This document shows, piece after piece, positions 16,557 through 24,057 of a stretch of DNA of 64,000 nucleotides. Numbering within the stretch: the stretch's first letter is position 1; every line of letters begins with the position of its first letter. The notes under the pieces were generated by a model. That model did no database searches, was not told the origin of the DNA, and saw only the letters and a program-made list of their open reading frames with translations. The stretch is from G958296245 sp963664035. GTDB lineage: Bacteria; Chloroflexota; Dehalococcoidia; Lucifugimonadales; G958296245. The stretch lies in NCBI GenBank assembly GCA_963664035.2, contig OY760867.2:2480001-2544000 (forward strand), written 5' to 3'. The position numbers and the translations under genes were made by a program.

Positions 16557-17294
16557 ATGCAAGCCGACGCCGTAGTCGAAGCTCGTAGCCTCACGTTCAG
16601 CTACGGCGCGCTCCGGGTGCTGGACGGACTCTCGTTCTCCGTAGGGAAAGGGGAGATATTCGGGGTGTTGGGAGCCAACGGCTCCGGCAAGACGACCCTC
16701 ATGAGGTTGATGGTCGGCCTGCTTCGCCGCGACGGAGGGACGCTCACCGTCCACGGCGAAGTCCCGTCTCCTCGCCAGGCGGCGCGGGTCGGCTACATGC
16801 CCCAGCTCAGCGCCCTGTACCAGGAGCTTTCGGTAAGAGAGAACGTCGACTTCTTCGCGCGGATGTACGGAATGCCCGACCGAGGTTCGCGCGGCAGGTC
16901 AGTGGATGAGACGATCGACCTCGTGGGACTGACCCCGCAAAGCTCCGACACGATTCTCAGCCTCAGCGGCGGCATGCGTCAGCGCGTCAGCCTCGCGATC
17001 GCCCTCGTCCACCGTCCCTCCCTGCTGCTCCTGGACGAGCCTACCGTCGGACTCGACCCCGACGTTCGCGCCATCTTCTGGGAGCGGTTCAGGCAGATGG
17101 CCGAGTCCGGCACGACCATCATGGTATCCAGCCACACGATGGACGACGCCGCCCACTGCGACCGGCTCGCGTTCCTCAGGGGCGGGAAGGTCATCGCCCT
17201 CGATACGCCGTCCGCGCTCCGCGCCGCTACCGGACACGCCAACGCCTCCCTCGAGGACGCCTTCATACACTTCCTCCGGCGGGCCGGCGGCTGA
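16557..17294 (+). CDS. ABC transporter ATP-binding protein (ABC-2 exporter type)
   Basis: A 245-residue ATPase. Walker A is GANGSGKTTL (about residues 38-47), Q-loop MPQLSALY, signature LSGGMRQR, Walker B LLLLDEPTVGLDP and switch His in SSHTMDDA. The ATG at 16557 gives the usual family length; the frame is open further upstream but without a ribosome site. It overlaps the permease gene by one base (TGATG), so the two make a single exporter. Cargo is unknown; drug or lipid-like compounds are common for this class. Confidence 0.88.
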   Translation: MQADAVVEARSLTFSYGALRVLDGLSFSVGKGEIFGVLGANGSGKTTLMRLMVGLLRRDGGTLTVHGEVPSPRQAARVGYMPQLSALYQELSVRENVDFFARMYGMPDRGSRGRSVDETIDLVGLTPQSSDTILSLSGGMRQRVSLAIALVHRPSLLLLDEPTVGLDPDVRAIFWERFRQMAESGTTIMVSSHTMDDAAHCDRLAFLRGGKVIALDTPSALRAATGHANASLEDAFIHFLRRAGG

Positions 17295-18034
17295 TGTCCA
17301 TAGACCGCGTCCTGGCCATCACCGAGCGGCTCATCCGCCAGATGCGGCGAGACCGGCGCTCCGCCGGCCTTCTCATCGCGAGTCCCCTCATCGTCATGTC
17401 GCTCGTGGGCTTCAGCCTCTTCGAGCAGCGGGAGGTGCTCGACCGCGTCGCGCCCGGTCTGCTCGCGGTCTTCGTCGTGTTCTTCACCTTCGTCCTGTCC
17501 GGCGTCGGCTTCCTGCGGGAGCGCGCGCAGGGAACCCTCGAACGCCTCCGGACCACCCGCGTCGGCAGCTTCGACATCATGCTCGGATACATGCTCGGCT
17601 TCCTCCTCTTCGCGGTCGTGCAGACCACCGTGGTCTTCGCGTTCACCGTCTTCGCCCTCAGGGTCGAATACATGGGGAGCCTCTGGGAGATCGGGGCGAT
17701 ACTCTTCCTCGTCCTCACCGTAGGCGTCAACCTCGGCATATTCATCTCTAGCTTCGCCAACAACGAGTTCCAGGTCGTCCAGTTCATCCCCATCGTCCTC
17801 GCTCCGCAGATATTCCTGTCCGGCGTCATAATCCCAGTAGAGCAGATGCCCACCCTCTTCGAGTGGCTGTCCGTCGTATTTCCCCTCACGTACGCCGTCG
17901 ACGCGCTGCGCGAGATCATGCTCCGGGGGACCGACCTAACCGATCTGTGGCTCGAGGTGGCCGTCCTGGCCGCCTACTCGGTGGCGCTCCTGGCCGCCGC
18001 CGTCGCCACGCTCAGGCGCTATGCCGTTGGGTAG
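17294..18034 (+). CDS. ABC-2 type transporter permease
   Basis: A 246-residue membrane protein with six predicted transmembrane helices. The ABC-2 features are the cytoplasmic FLRERAQGTLERLRTTRV loop after helix 2 and the late FIPIVLAPQIFLSGVIIPVEQMP segment. It starts inside the stop codon of the ATPase gene and is its partner. Homodimer with two ATPase subunits expected in the inner membrane. Confidence 0.87.
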   Translation: MSIDRVLAITERLIRQMRRDRRSAGLLIASPLIVMSLVGFSLFEQREVLDRVAPGLLAVFVVFFTFVLSGVGFLRERAQGTLERLRTTRVGSFDIMLGYMLGFLLFAVVQTTVVFAFTVFALRVEYMGSLWEIGAILFLVLTVGVNLGIFISSFANNEFQVVQFIPIVLAPQIFLSGVIIPVEQMPTLFEWLSVVFPLTYAVDALREIMLRGTDLTDLWLEVAVLAAYSVALLAAAVATLRRYAVG

Positions 18035-18187
18035 ATGCGGGCATGCCCTGTACTCCGATACGGGGCCGGTATCCAGGGGCCGTCTCCCGTCTCGAGGACA
18101 GGCGTCTTCGGTCCCGCCAATGGTACAATCCTATCGTGCATCCTAGCGCGTATGGAGATTGGCGCAGCACCACGGAGGAGTCCGGCT

Positions 18188-18985
18188 ATGACGACCCAAA
18201 GCGCACTCACGCAGACGCGCATAGGCCCCTACTCGGACATCGAGCAACTACCCGACCCACCCCGGGAGCCTGATATGGTGCAGAGAAAGAACCTCTCCCT
18301 GATTGACGGTACGCTGCTGGCTTACTTTGCCGGATCCGACGACGTGCTGATTACCGGAGAGATCTACGTCGTCCTCGACGCTGGCGATCCGGTGGAACTG
18401 TCCCCGGACTTCATATTCGCAAGGCCGCTCATCGACCCTGAGAGAGTCATCCGGCGCAACGGCTACGTGATAAGCGAGGTTGGCAGACCGCCGGACCTCG
18501 TTCTCGAAGTGGGTTCACGCAGCACGGGCAGACGGGACTACACGGTGAAGCGCGAGGGCTACGCGGCTCTTGGAGTGCGGGAGTACTGGCGCTTCGACCC
18601 GTCGGGCGGCGAATATCACGACGCGCCGCTCGCGGGGGACCTGCTGTCGGACGGGAAGTACGAGCCCTTGGAGATAGTCACCGAGCCTGGTGGGCGGCAT
18701 TGGGGATACAGCGAGGCGTTGGGTCTGGAGTTGTGGTGGGACGGAGGCGAGCTGCGCTTTCGGGACCCTGTGAGCGGTGAGTTTCTGCCTACGATTATGG
18801 AAACGGTAGAGGCGCGTCACGCGGCGGAAGAGCGGGCGGACGCAGAGAGCGCCGCTCGGACTTTCGCGGAGGAGCGGGCGACTTTCGCGGAGGAACGGGC
18901 GGAAGCCGAGCGCGCGGCACGACGGGCCGCGGAGCGGCGCGCCGCCGATATGGAGGCCGAGTTACGCCGACTGCGGGGCGAATAG
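18188..18985 (+). CDS. Uma2-family (DUF820) endonuclease-like protein with coiled-coil tail
   Basis: A 265-residue intact paralogue of the broken gene at 10.1 kb. The PD-(D/E)XK-like core shows LSPDFIFARP, PDLVLEVGSRST and YAALGVREYWRFDPSG (about residues 75-145). Residues 195-265 are a charged Ala/Glu/Arg coiled coil ending MEAELRRLRGE, the same last 11 residues as the paralogue. Start at 18188 has GGAGGAG (18174-18180); TACAAT at 18124-18129 is a likely -10. Uma2 proteins are abundant in Chloroflexota and Cyanobacteria and mostly uncharacterised; nuclease function is inferred from fold. Confidence 0.8.
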   Translation: MTTQSALTQTRIGPYSDIEQLPDPPREPDMVQRKNLSLIDGTLLAYFAGSDDVLITGEIYVVLDAGDPVELSPDFIFARPLIDPERVIRRNGYVISEVGRPPDLVLEVGSRSTGRRDYTVKREGYAALGVREYWRFDPSGGEYHDAPLAGDLLSDGKYEPLEIVTEPGGRHWGYSEALGLELWWDGGELRFRDPVSGEFLPTIMETVEARHAAEERADAESAARTFAEERATFAEERAEAERAARRAAERRAADMEAELRRLRGE

Positions 18986-19088
18986 CGACCCGGCTGCGTT
19001 GATACGAAGACGATCTACGAAGAAGCGGCAGGCTGACAGTTGCGTCCTATCCTAGCGAATCCATAGACCCTTGTGGTATAGTGCGCAC

Positions 19089-19817
19089 ATGATGCAGGTA
19101 GCAATGAAGAACACAGCCGCGGCGCCCTCCATCTGGAGCGGTAGCCTTGTCAGGGGCGGCCTGATAGTCGCCGGGGGGCTGATGATGGCCCTCACGCTCT
19201 ACATGGTGTTCCTATGGGTGCCGACGGAGCAGAACCTCGGCGTCTCACAGCGCATCTTCTACTTCCATGTGCCCCTGGCTTGGCTCGGAATGGCCTCTAT
19301 CCTGGTGGTCTCCACCGCGAGCGTCATGCACCTGGTTACCAAGAAGGAGAAGTGGGACAACCTCGCCTACTCGGCGGCTGAGCTTGGCGTCGTCTACCTG
19401 TCCCTGCTGCTGATAACCGGCATAGCCTGGAGCCAGCCGACTTGGGGCAAGTGGTGGACCTGGGACGCCAAGCTGACGGCCACCCTCATCCTCTGGTTCA
19501 TCTACGTGGGTTACCTCATGCTCAGGGCCTACGGGCCCAAGGGATCCCAGGGCGCGCGCTACGGCGCCGTCCTCGCCATCATCGGCGCCATCGACACGCC
19601 GATCATCTACTTCGCCACCGTGTGGTGGAGGACGCAGCACCCGGATATGAACATCGGCCCGCTGGCCGGCGAGGGGATGCTCGCCGCCGACATGCGGATC
19701 ACGCTGCTGGTGGCCACGGTGACGTTCACCGTGATGTACGTCGCCATGCTGATAGAGAGGTACGCGCTCAGACGCGGGGAGGCTGACGTCGACGAGCTCT
19801 ATCGCTCTATCTCGTAG
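19089..19817 (+). CDS. ccmC: Cytochrome c biogenesis protein CcmC (heme handling)
   Basis: A 242-243-residue membrane protein with six helices, of the CcmC/CcsA heme-handling family. The tryptophan-rich WWTWDAKLT motif (about residues 120-128) and flanking conserved histidines in FYFHVPLAW and TQHPDM are the heme-coordinating elements. In System I it loads heme onto CcmE. Two ATGs three bases apart (19089, 19092) are equally possible; an extended -10 TGGTATAGT (19074-19082) lies close before them. Followed directly by ccmD-like and ccmE genes; ccmA, ccmB and ccmF are not in the window. Confidence 0.9.
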   Translation: MMQVAMKNTAAAPSIWSGSLVRGGLIVAGGLMMALTLYMVFLWVPTEQNLGVSQRIFYFHVPLAWLGMASILVVSTASVMHLVTKKEKWDNLAYSAAELGVVYLSLLLITGIAWSQPTWGKWWTWDAKLTATLILWFIYVGYLMLRAYGPKGSQGARYGAVLAIIGAIDTPIIYFATVWWRTQHPDMNIGPLAGEGMLAADMRITLLVATVTFTVMYVAMLIERYALRRGEADVDELYRSIS

Positions 19818-19869
19818 CGGCGGCTCTTGGATTGCCGCGCTAGCCGCGGCGGTCCTGGTCCTCGTTGCC

Positions 19870-20133
19870 GTGGGCGGGGCTCCGGTGGCTGAGGCCGGTT
19901 CGACTGGTGTCGAGACGCCCGCACGGTACGCCCCCGTTCACCCCGCGACGGTGCAGGACCGAAGCCCCGAGGCCAACCTGCCCTACCTGTTCGCGGTCTT
20001 CATCATCACGTGGGCCGGGTTCTTTGCGTACGTCTTCTTCTCGTCGCGGCGTCAGCGCCAGATGGAGCGGGAGATCGAGGCCCTGAAATCGATGCTTCGG
20101 GAGAGGGGGCAGGCCGCCCCCGACGGAGGGTAG
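19870..20133 (+). CDS. ccmD: CcmD-like small membrane protein, N-terminus uncertain
   Basis: The annotated GTG at 19870 gives 87 residues with a single transmembrane segment LPYLFAVFIITWAGFFAYVF followed by a basic/coiled RRQRQMEREIEALKSML tail, as in CcmD, which tethers CcmC and CcmE. The frame is open upstream to 19756 and residues before the GTG read as a signal peptide (SWIAALAAAVLVLVAVGG...APVAEA), yet no ATG, GTG or TTG precedes it; only ATC (19801), ATT (19831) or CTG (19783) are available. The true start may therefore be non-canonical. Confidence 0.7.
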   Translation: MGGAPVAEAGSTGVETPARYAPVHPATVQDRSPEANLPYLFAVFIITWAGFFAYVFFSSRRQRQMEREIEALKSMLRERGQAAPDGG

Positions 20134-20137
20134 GCGG

Positions 20138-20593
20138 ATGGCGTTGGAGCAAGCGGGCCTCCCGCCGCTCTCGCGGGCACAGGGCGGCGAAGAGGGATTG
20201 CTGACCGCCCGCAACGTCAAGATATTCCTCGCCGTGGCCGTGCTCGCAGGCGCGTTCGGCTACTTCGCCTTCGTAGCCTTCCAGAGCGCCGCCCGCTTCT
20301 ACTACACCGTCGGCGAGGTCCACGAGAGCGCCAGCAGCGGGCAGGTGGTGCGCGTCAGCGGCAAGCTGGTGCCCGACTCCTTCCACCGCGAGGAGGACTC
20401 GACGCTGGCCCGCTTCACCCTGACCGACGGTACGCAGACCCTCCCGGCCGTCCACGATGGCGTGGTGCCGGACCTCTTCTTCAACGAGCATTCGGAGATC
20501 ATACTGGAGGGGGCGCTCAGGCCCGACGGCGTCTTCGAAAGCCACGACGTCACCGTCAAGTGCCCCTCCAAGTACATCGCCGCCTCCGGCTAA
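20138..20593 (+). CDS. ccmE: Heme chaperone CcmE, CxxxY type
   Basis: A 151-residue periplasmic heme chaperone with an N-terminal membrane anchor (VKIFLAVAVLAGAFGYFAFVA, about residues 27-47) and an OB-fold. The canonical covalent heme-binding His (HxxxY) is replaced by cysteine: KCPSKY, with Cys142 and Tyr146, near the C-terminus. This is the CxxxY variant known from Desulfovibrio and archaea. Other family marks: RVSGKLVPDSF, FTLTDGTQTLPAVHDGVVPDLF, SEIILEGAL. The stop overlaps a convergent gene by four bases. Confidence 0.88.
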   Translation: MALEQAGLPPLSRAQGGEEGLLTARNVKIFLAVAVLAGAFGYFAFVAFQSAARFYYTVGEVHESASSGQVVRVSGKLVPDSFHREEDSTLARFTLTDGTQTLPAVHDGVVPDLFFNEHSEIILEGALRPDGVFESHDVTVKCPSKYIAASG

Positions 20594-21012
20594 CCGCCGG
20601 GTTCCCCGGCCTCCGGTCCGGTAATGGGTAGGTACAGCACGAACTCGTCGTGCCGGCGATAGAACTCGATGGAGGGCCTCGAGGAGTCCACGCTATGCCG
20701 CGCGGCCATGGCGTCGAACGTGGGGGCGATTAGGGCGATCAGGGCTTCGTAGTCGCCGCGCAGTCGATCGTAGGCATACAGCCCGCCCTCTATAGTGCCC
20801 GTTCTAAGGCCGAGACTGGCGGGGTCGTCTTGCTCGCGGCGCTGGACGCAAGCCCGGTACTTGCCCGCATCCTCGTCGAAGACCCCGTAGAAGCGCCTTC
20901 CTTTCAGCCCCACGACGGCTTCCAGCTCTGCGAAGGCCCCCTCGCTGGGCCCCTCGTGCTCGCGCGCGTACATGACTTCTATTGGGTCCAGTCGAGTTAC
21001 GCGGCTTGGCAT
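20590..21012 (-). CDS. GyrI-like effector-binding domain protein
   Basis: A 140-residue stand-alone GyrI/AraC effector-binding (SHS2-type) domain: PIEVMYAREHEGPS at the start, GVFDEDAGKYRACVQ in the middle and a C-terminal IEFYRRHDEFVLYLPI strand. Such proteins bind small hydrophobic compounds or, in some lineages, hydrolyse them. It ends 14 bases upstream in the same direction of, and is likely cotranscribed with, the SMP-30-like gene boundary region. Ligand unknown. Confidence 0.72.
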   Translation of the reverse strand: MPSRVTRLDPIEVMYAREHEGPSEGAFAELEAVVGLKGRRFYGVFDEDAGKYRACVQRREQDDPASLGLRTGTIEGGLYAYDRLRGDYEALIALIAPTFDAMAARHSVDSSRPSIEFYRRHDEFVLYLPITGPEAGEPGG

Positions 21013-21026
21013 CGCCGCCCCGCCGC

Positions 21027-21905
21027 TCAGACGCCGATCCTGGACCGGAACTCCGGGACGCCCCTGATCCCCACGTTCAGCCTGAAGAGCGCCCCCGCGC
21101 CCGGCCCGTCCTCGTCCCTGTTGTTGCCGCCTATCGTGGTGACGAAGATGTCGGCCAGGTCGGGGCCGCCGAACGTCACGCTGGAGACCAGCCGGGCCGG
21201 GAAGGGGATGGAGCGCTCCTCGCTGCCGTCGGGCGCGAACCTGCGCAGCGCCCAGCCGCCCGCGCTCGCCGACCAGACGTAACCCTCGCTGTCCACCGTC
21301 ATGCCGTCCGGGAACGCGTCGTCGCCGGTCTCGGCGAAGGTGCGCCGGTTCGCGACCTCGCCCGTGGCGTGGTCGTAGTCGAAGATGGTTATGGCGTGGT
21401 CCAGCGAGTCGGTGTAGTAGAGGCCCTTCCTGTCGGGGGTCAAGCCCATGCCGTTCGATATGCCCGTGCCCTCCAGTATCTTGGTGATGGAGCCGTCGGC
21501 GTCGAGGCGGTAGAGGCTCCCCAGCCGCTTCCCCTGTACCGCGGGCAGGCTGGAATCGAGCGGCATCGTGCCGCAGAATACGCGCCCTCCCGAGTCGGTG
21601 AACACGTCGTTGAACCGGTTCTCCTCCTCGCCGGGCAGCGATTCGACCAGGTAGTCCAGCTTGCCGTCTTTCAGGAGCGCGATGCCGCCGCGCTCCAGGA
21701 AGAGCAGCAGCTCGCCGTCCTCCTGGATGGTGAAGCCGCCCAGGACAGGGCCCTCGAAATGGATGTCGTGCTCGCCCGTGGCCGGGTCGTACCGGAATAT
21801 CTTGCCGTTGGGGATGTCCACCCAGTAGAGGCGGTCTTCCCCGTCATGCCAGAGCGGCCCCTCTCCGGTCTCGTTGCGATAGTCGGCGACGATCTGAGGC
21901 TCCAC
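21027..21905 (-). CDS. SMP-30/gluconolactonase/LRE family protein
   Basis: A 292-residue six-bladed beta-propeller hydrolase. Metal-site residues typical of the family are visible: Glu in GEGPLWHD (about residue 15), Asn in RFNDVFTDSGGRVFCGTM (about 98), Asn in GISNGMGLTPD (about 150) and Asp in DAFPDGMTVDSEG (about 200). Reaction is probably hydrolysis of a sugar lactone, fitting the acid-sugar dehydratases in the window. GTG start at 21905 with GGGAGGTG upstream. Precedes the GyrI-like gene in a two-gene operon. Confidence 0.85.
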   Translation of the reverse strand: MEPQIVADYRNETGEGPLWHDGEDRLYWVDIPNGKIFRYDPATGEHDIHFEGPVLGGFTIQEDGELLLFLERGGIALLKDGKLDYLVESLPGEEENRFNDVFTDSGGRVFCGTMPLDSSLPAVQGKRLGSLYRLDADGSITKILEGTGISNGMGLTPDRKGLYYTDSLDHAITIFDYDHATGEVANRRTFAETGDDAFPDGMTVDSEGYVWSASAGGWALRRFAPDGSEERSIPFPARLVSSVTFGGPDLADIFVTTIGGNNRDEDGPGAGALFRLNVGIRGVPEFRSRIGV

Positions 21906-21984
21906 GAAGCACCTCCCGCGATATGGCTATGCGCCCGGCGCGCCCCGAAGTGTAAGGCGGCGTCGAACCGGGTGTCAACCGAGA

Positions 21985-22013
21985 TTTACAAGCGCGCCGT
22001 TCGCGGCTACAAT
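21985..22013 (+). promoter_or_regulatory. greA promoter
   Basis: TTTACA (21985-21990), 17-base spacer, TACAAT (22008-22013). Predicted start near 22020, giving a leader of about 67 bases before greA. Confidence 0.75.
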
Positions 22014-22022
22014 ATGAGAACT

Positions 22023-22069
22023 GACTGAGACACCGGCCGCCCTGAGAACGGCAGCCGCTCAGTCTTTTT
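22023..22069 (+). terminator. Intrinsic terminator/attenuator in the greA leader
   Basis: GACTGAG (22023-22029) pairs with CTCAGTC (22058-22064); inside it CGGC (22034-22037) pairs with GCCG (22054-22057) and GCC with GGC. TTTTT (22065-22069) follows directly. Position between promoter and start codon means most transcripts could end as an RNA of about 50 bases, as happens in the E. coli greA leader. Confidence 0.7.
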
Positions 22070-22086
22070 GTATTGGAGCCGAGCCA

Positions 22087-22557
22087 ATGGTCAGCCGAAG
22101 GACTTATCTGACTCCCGAGGGCCGCAGGGAACTCGACAAGGAGTTGAAGCACCTCATGACGGTGCGCCGCCGCGAGGTCGCGGCGCGCATCCACAGGGCC
22201 ACCGAGGCCGGTGGAACGGTGGACAACGCCGAGTACGAGGAGGCCAAGAACGAGCAGGCATTCGTCGAAGGCCGCATCTCGGAGCTCGAAAGGACGCTCT
22301 CCAATGCCGTCGTGGAAGACTCCAAGGACGGGGACGACGGCGTCATCAAGTTCGGCTCCTCGGTCACCGTCACCACCGACAAGGGCCAGGAGCGGATGTA
22401 CAAGATCGTGGGCAGCGCCGAGGCCGCTCCCCTGGAGGGGAAGATATCCCTCGAGTCCCCGGTCGGACGCTCTCTCATGGACCGCAGGGTAGGCGACGAG
22501 GTGGACATAAAGACCCCCGCCGGCGTGATCAGCCTCAAGATACGAAAGATCGAGTAG
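22087..22557 (+). CDS. greA: Transcription elongation factor GreA
   Basis: A 156-residue Gre factor: N-terminal coiled coil (about 1-75) that reaches the RNA polymerase active site through the secondary channel, then an FKBP-like domain (GSSVTVTTDKGQERMYKIVG...SPVGRSLMDRRVGDEVDIKTP). The coil tip reads GGTVDNAEYEEAK where GDLSENAEYEAAK is usual, so the first catalytic acid (Asp41 equivalent) is Gly and the second is Asp. RNA-cleavage stimulation could be weaker or differently organised. Followed by lysS 12 bases later, a common arrangement. Confidence 0.92.
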   Translation: MVSRRTYLTPEGRRELDKELKHLMTVRRREVAARIHRATEAGGTVDNAEYEEAKNEQAFVEGRISELERTLSNAVVEDSKDGDDGVIKFGSSVTVTTDKGQERMYKIVGSAEAAPLEGKISLESPVGRSLMDRRVGDEVDIKTPAGVISLKIRKIE

Positions 22558-22569
22558 GGTGCCGGAGCC

Positions 22570-24054
22570 GTGCCCGAACCGGAAAGCCAGCTTATCAGGG
22601 CGCGCCTGGACAGCCTCGCCCGCTTCAGGGCCAGGGGCGTCGACCCGTACCCCCACAGGGTGGACAGGACCCACACGACCGCCGAGGCCGTAGCGCGCCT
22701 CGAATCGCTGGAGAGCGAGGGTACGGAGCCGCCGTCGGACGAGTTCGTCTCGGTCGCAGGGCGCATCATGCAGGTGCGCGGGATGGGCAGGGCCACCTTC
22801 ATGGACGTCCAGGACGGCCACGGCCGCATCCAGGCGCTGCTCCGGCGCAACCTGCTCCAGGAGTCCTACGAGGGGATACGCGACCTCGACATAGGCGACT
22901 GGATCGGCGTTGCCGGCCCGTTGATGCGCACCAGGACGGGCGAGCCGACCGTCGAGGTCCGCCAATGGAAGCTGCTCAGCAAGTCGTTGAGGCCGCTCCC
23001 GGAGAAGTGGCACGGCCTCGTCGACGTGGAAGCACGGTACCGCCGCCGTTATCTCGACCTGATATCCAACGACGAGGCGCGGCGCGTCGCCGCGCTCCGC
23101 AGCCGCGTCGTGTCGGCCCTCAGGCGGATGATGGACGCCAGGGGCTTCATGGAGGTCGAGACGCCGATGCTCGTCTCCGTGCCGGCGGGCGGGACGGCCG
23201 CGCCCTTCTCCACCCACTACAGGGCGCTGAACCGCGACCTCTTCCTGAGGGTCGCCACCGAGCTGCACCTGAAGAAGCTCGTCATCGGCGGGCTGGAGAA
23301 GGTGTACGAGATCGGCCGGATCTTCCGCAACGAGGGCATAGACCTGACCCACAACCCCGAGTTCACGACGATGGAGAGCTACGAAGCATTCGCCGACTAC
23401 AACGACGTCATGCGGATGGTGGAGGAGTTGGTGTACGGGATCGCCGTCGAGGTGACGGGCGCGTCCACGGTTACGGTGGAGGGAGAGACGATAGACCTGG
23501 CGCCGCCGTGGCCGCGCCGTGCGCTGCGCGACGAGATACGGGACCGCTCCGGCATCGACTTCCTGGAGTGCCAGGACATAGAGAGCCTGAGCGCGGAGAT
23601 GAGGCGCGCCGGCCTCGACGTTGGACGCCAGGTGAGCTGGGGCGGGCTGCTGGACAAGCTGCTGTCGGACACCGTGGAGCCCCGCCTCGTCCAGCCGACC
23701 TTCCTTATCGACTACCCGGTGGAGATGTCGCCGCTGGCGAAGAAGCGGCCCGACGACGAGCGGCTGGTGGAGCGGTTCGAGGGGTTCGCCGCAGGCATGG
23801 AGATATGCAACGCCTTCACCGAGCTCAACGACCCGGTGGACCAGCGCGAACGCATGGAACGGCAGGAGGCGCTCAACGTCCAGTACCGCGACGAGGAGAT
23901 GGACCGCCTCGACGAGGACTTCCTGCTGGCGCTGGAGCACGGGATGCCCCCGACCGGCGGTCTGGGCATCGGGATCGACCGCCTCGTCATGCTCTTCACA
24001 GGGCACAAGAGCATCCGCGAGGTGGTGCTATTTCCACAGCTAAGGGACGGCTGA
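22570..24054 (+). CDS. lysS: Lysyl-tRNA synthetase, class II
   Basis: A 494-residue class II LysRS. N-terminal OB-fold anticodon-binding domain at about residues 55-150 (VAGRIMQVRGMGRATFMDVQ), then the catalytic core with motif 1 around PMLVSVPAGGTAAPF, motif 2 FRNEGIDLTHNPEFTTMES and motif 3 GLGIGIDRLVMLFTG near the end. GTG start at 22570, 12 bases after greA, so very likely in the same operon and subject to the greA leader terminator. Length and motifs are complete. Charges tRNA-Lys such as that at 1860. Confidence 0.96.
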   Translation: MPEPESQLIRARLDSLARFRARGVDPYPHRVDRTHTTAEAVARLESLESEGTEPPSDEFVSVAGRIMQVRGMGRATFMDVQDGHGRIQALLRRNLLQESYEGIRDLDIGDWIGVAGPLMRTRTGEPTVEVRQWKLLSKSLRPLPEKWHGLVDVEARYRRRYLDLISNDEARRVAALRSRVVSALRRMMDARGFMEVETPMLVSVPAGGTAAPFSTHYRALNRDLFLRVATELHLKKLVIGGLEKVYEIGRIFRNEGIDLTHNPEFTTMESYEAFADYNDVMRMVEELVYGIAVEVTGASTVTVEGETIDLAPPWPRRALRDEIRDRSGIDFLECQDIESLSAEMRRAGLDVGRQVSWGGLLDKLLSDTVEPRLVQPTFLIDYPVEMSPLAKKRPDDERLVERFEGFAAGMEICNAFTELNDPVDQRERMERQEALNVQYRDEEMDRLDEDFLLALEHGMPPTGGLGIGIDRLVMLFTGHKSIREVVLFPQLRDG

Positions 24055-24057
24055 CCC

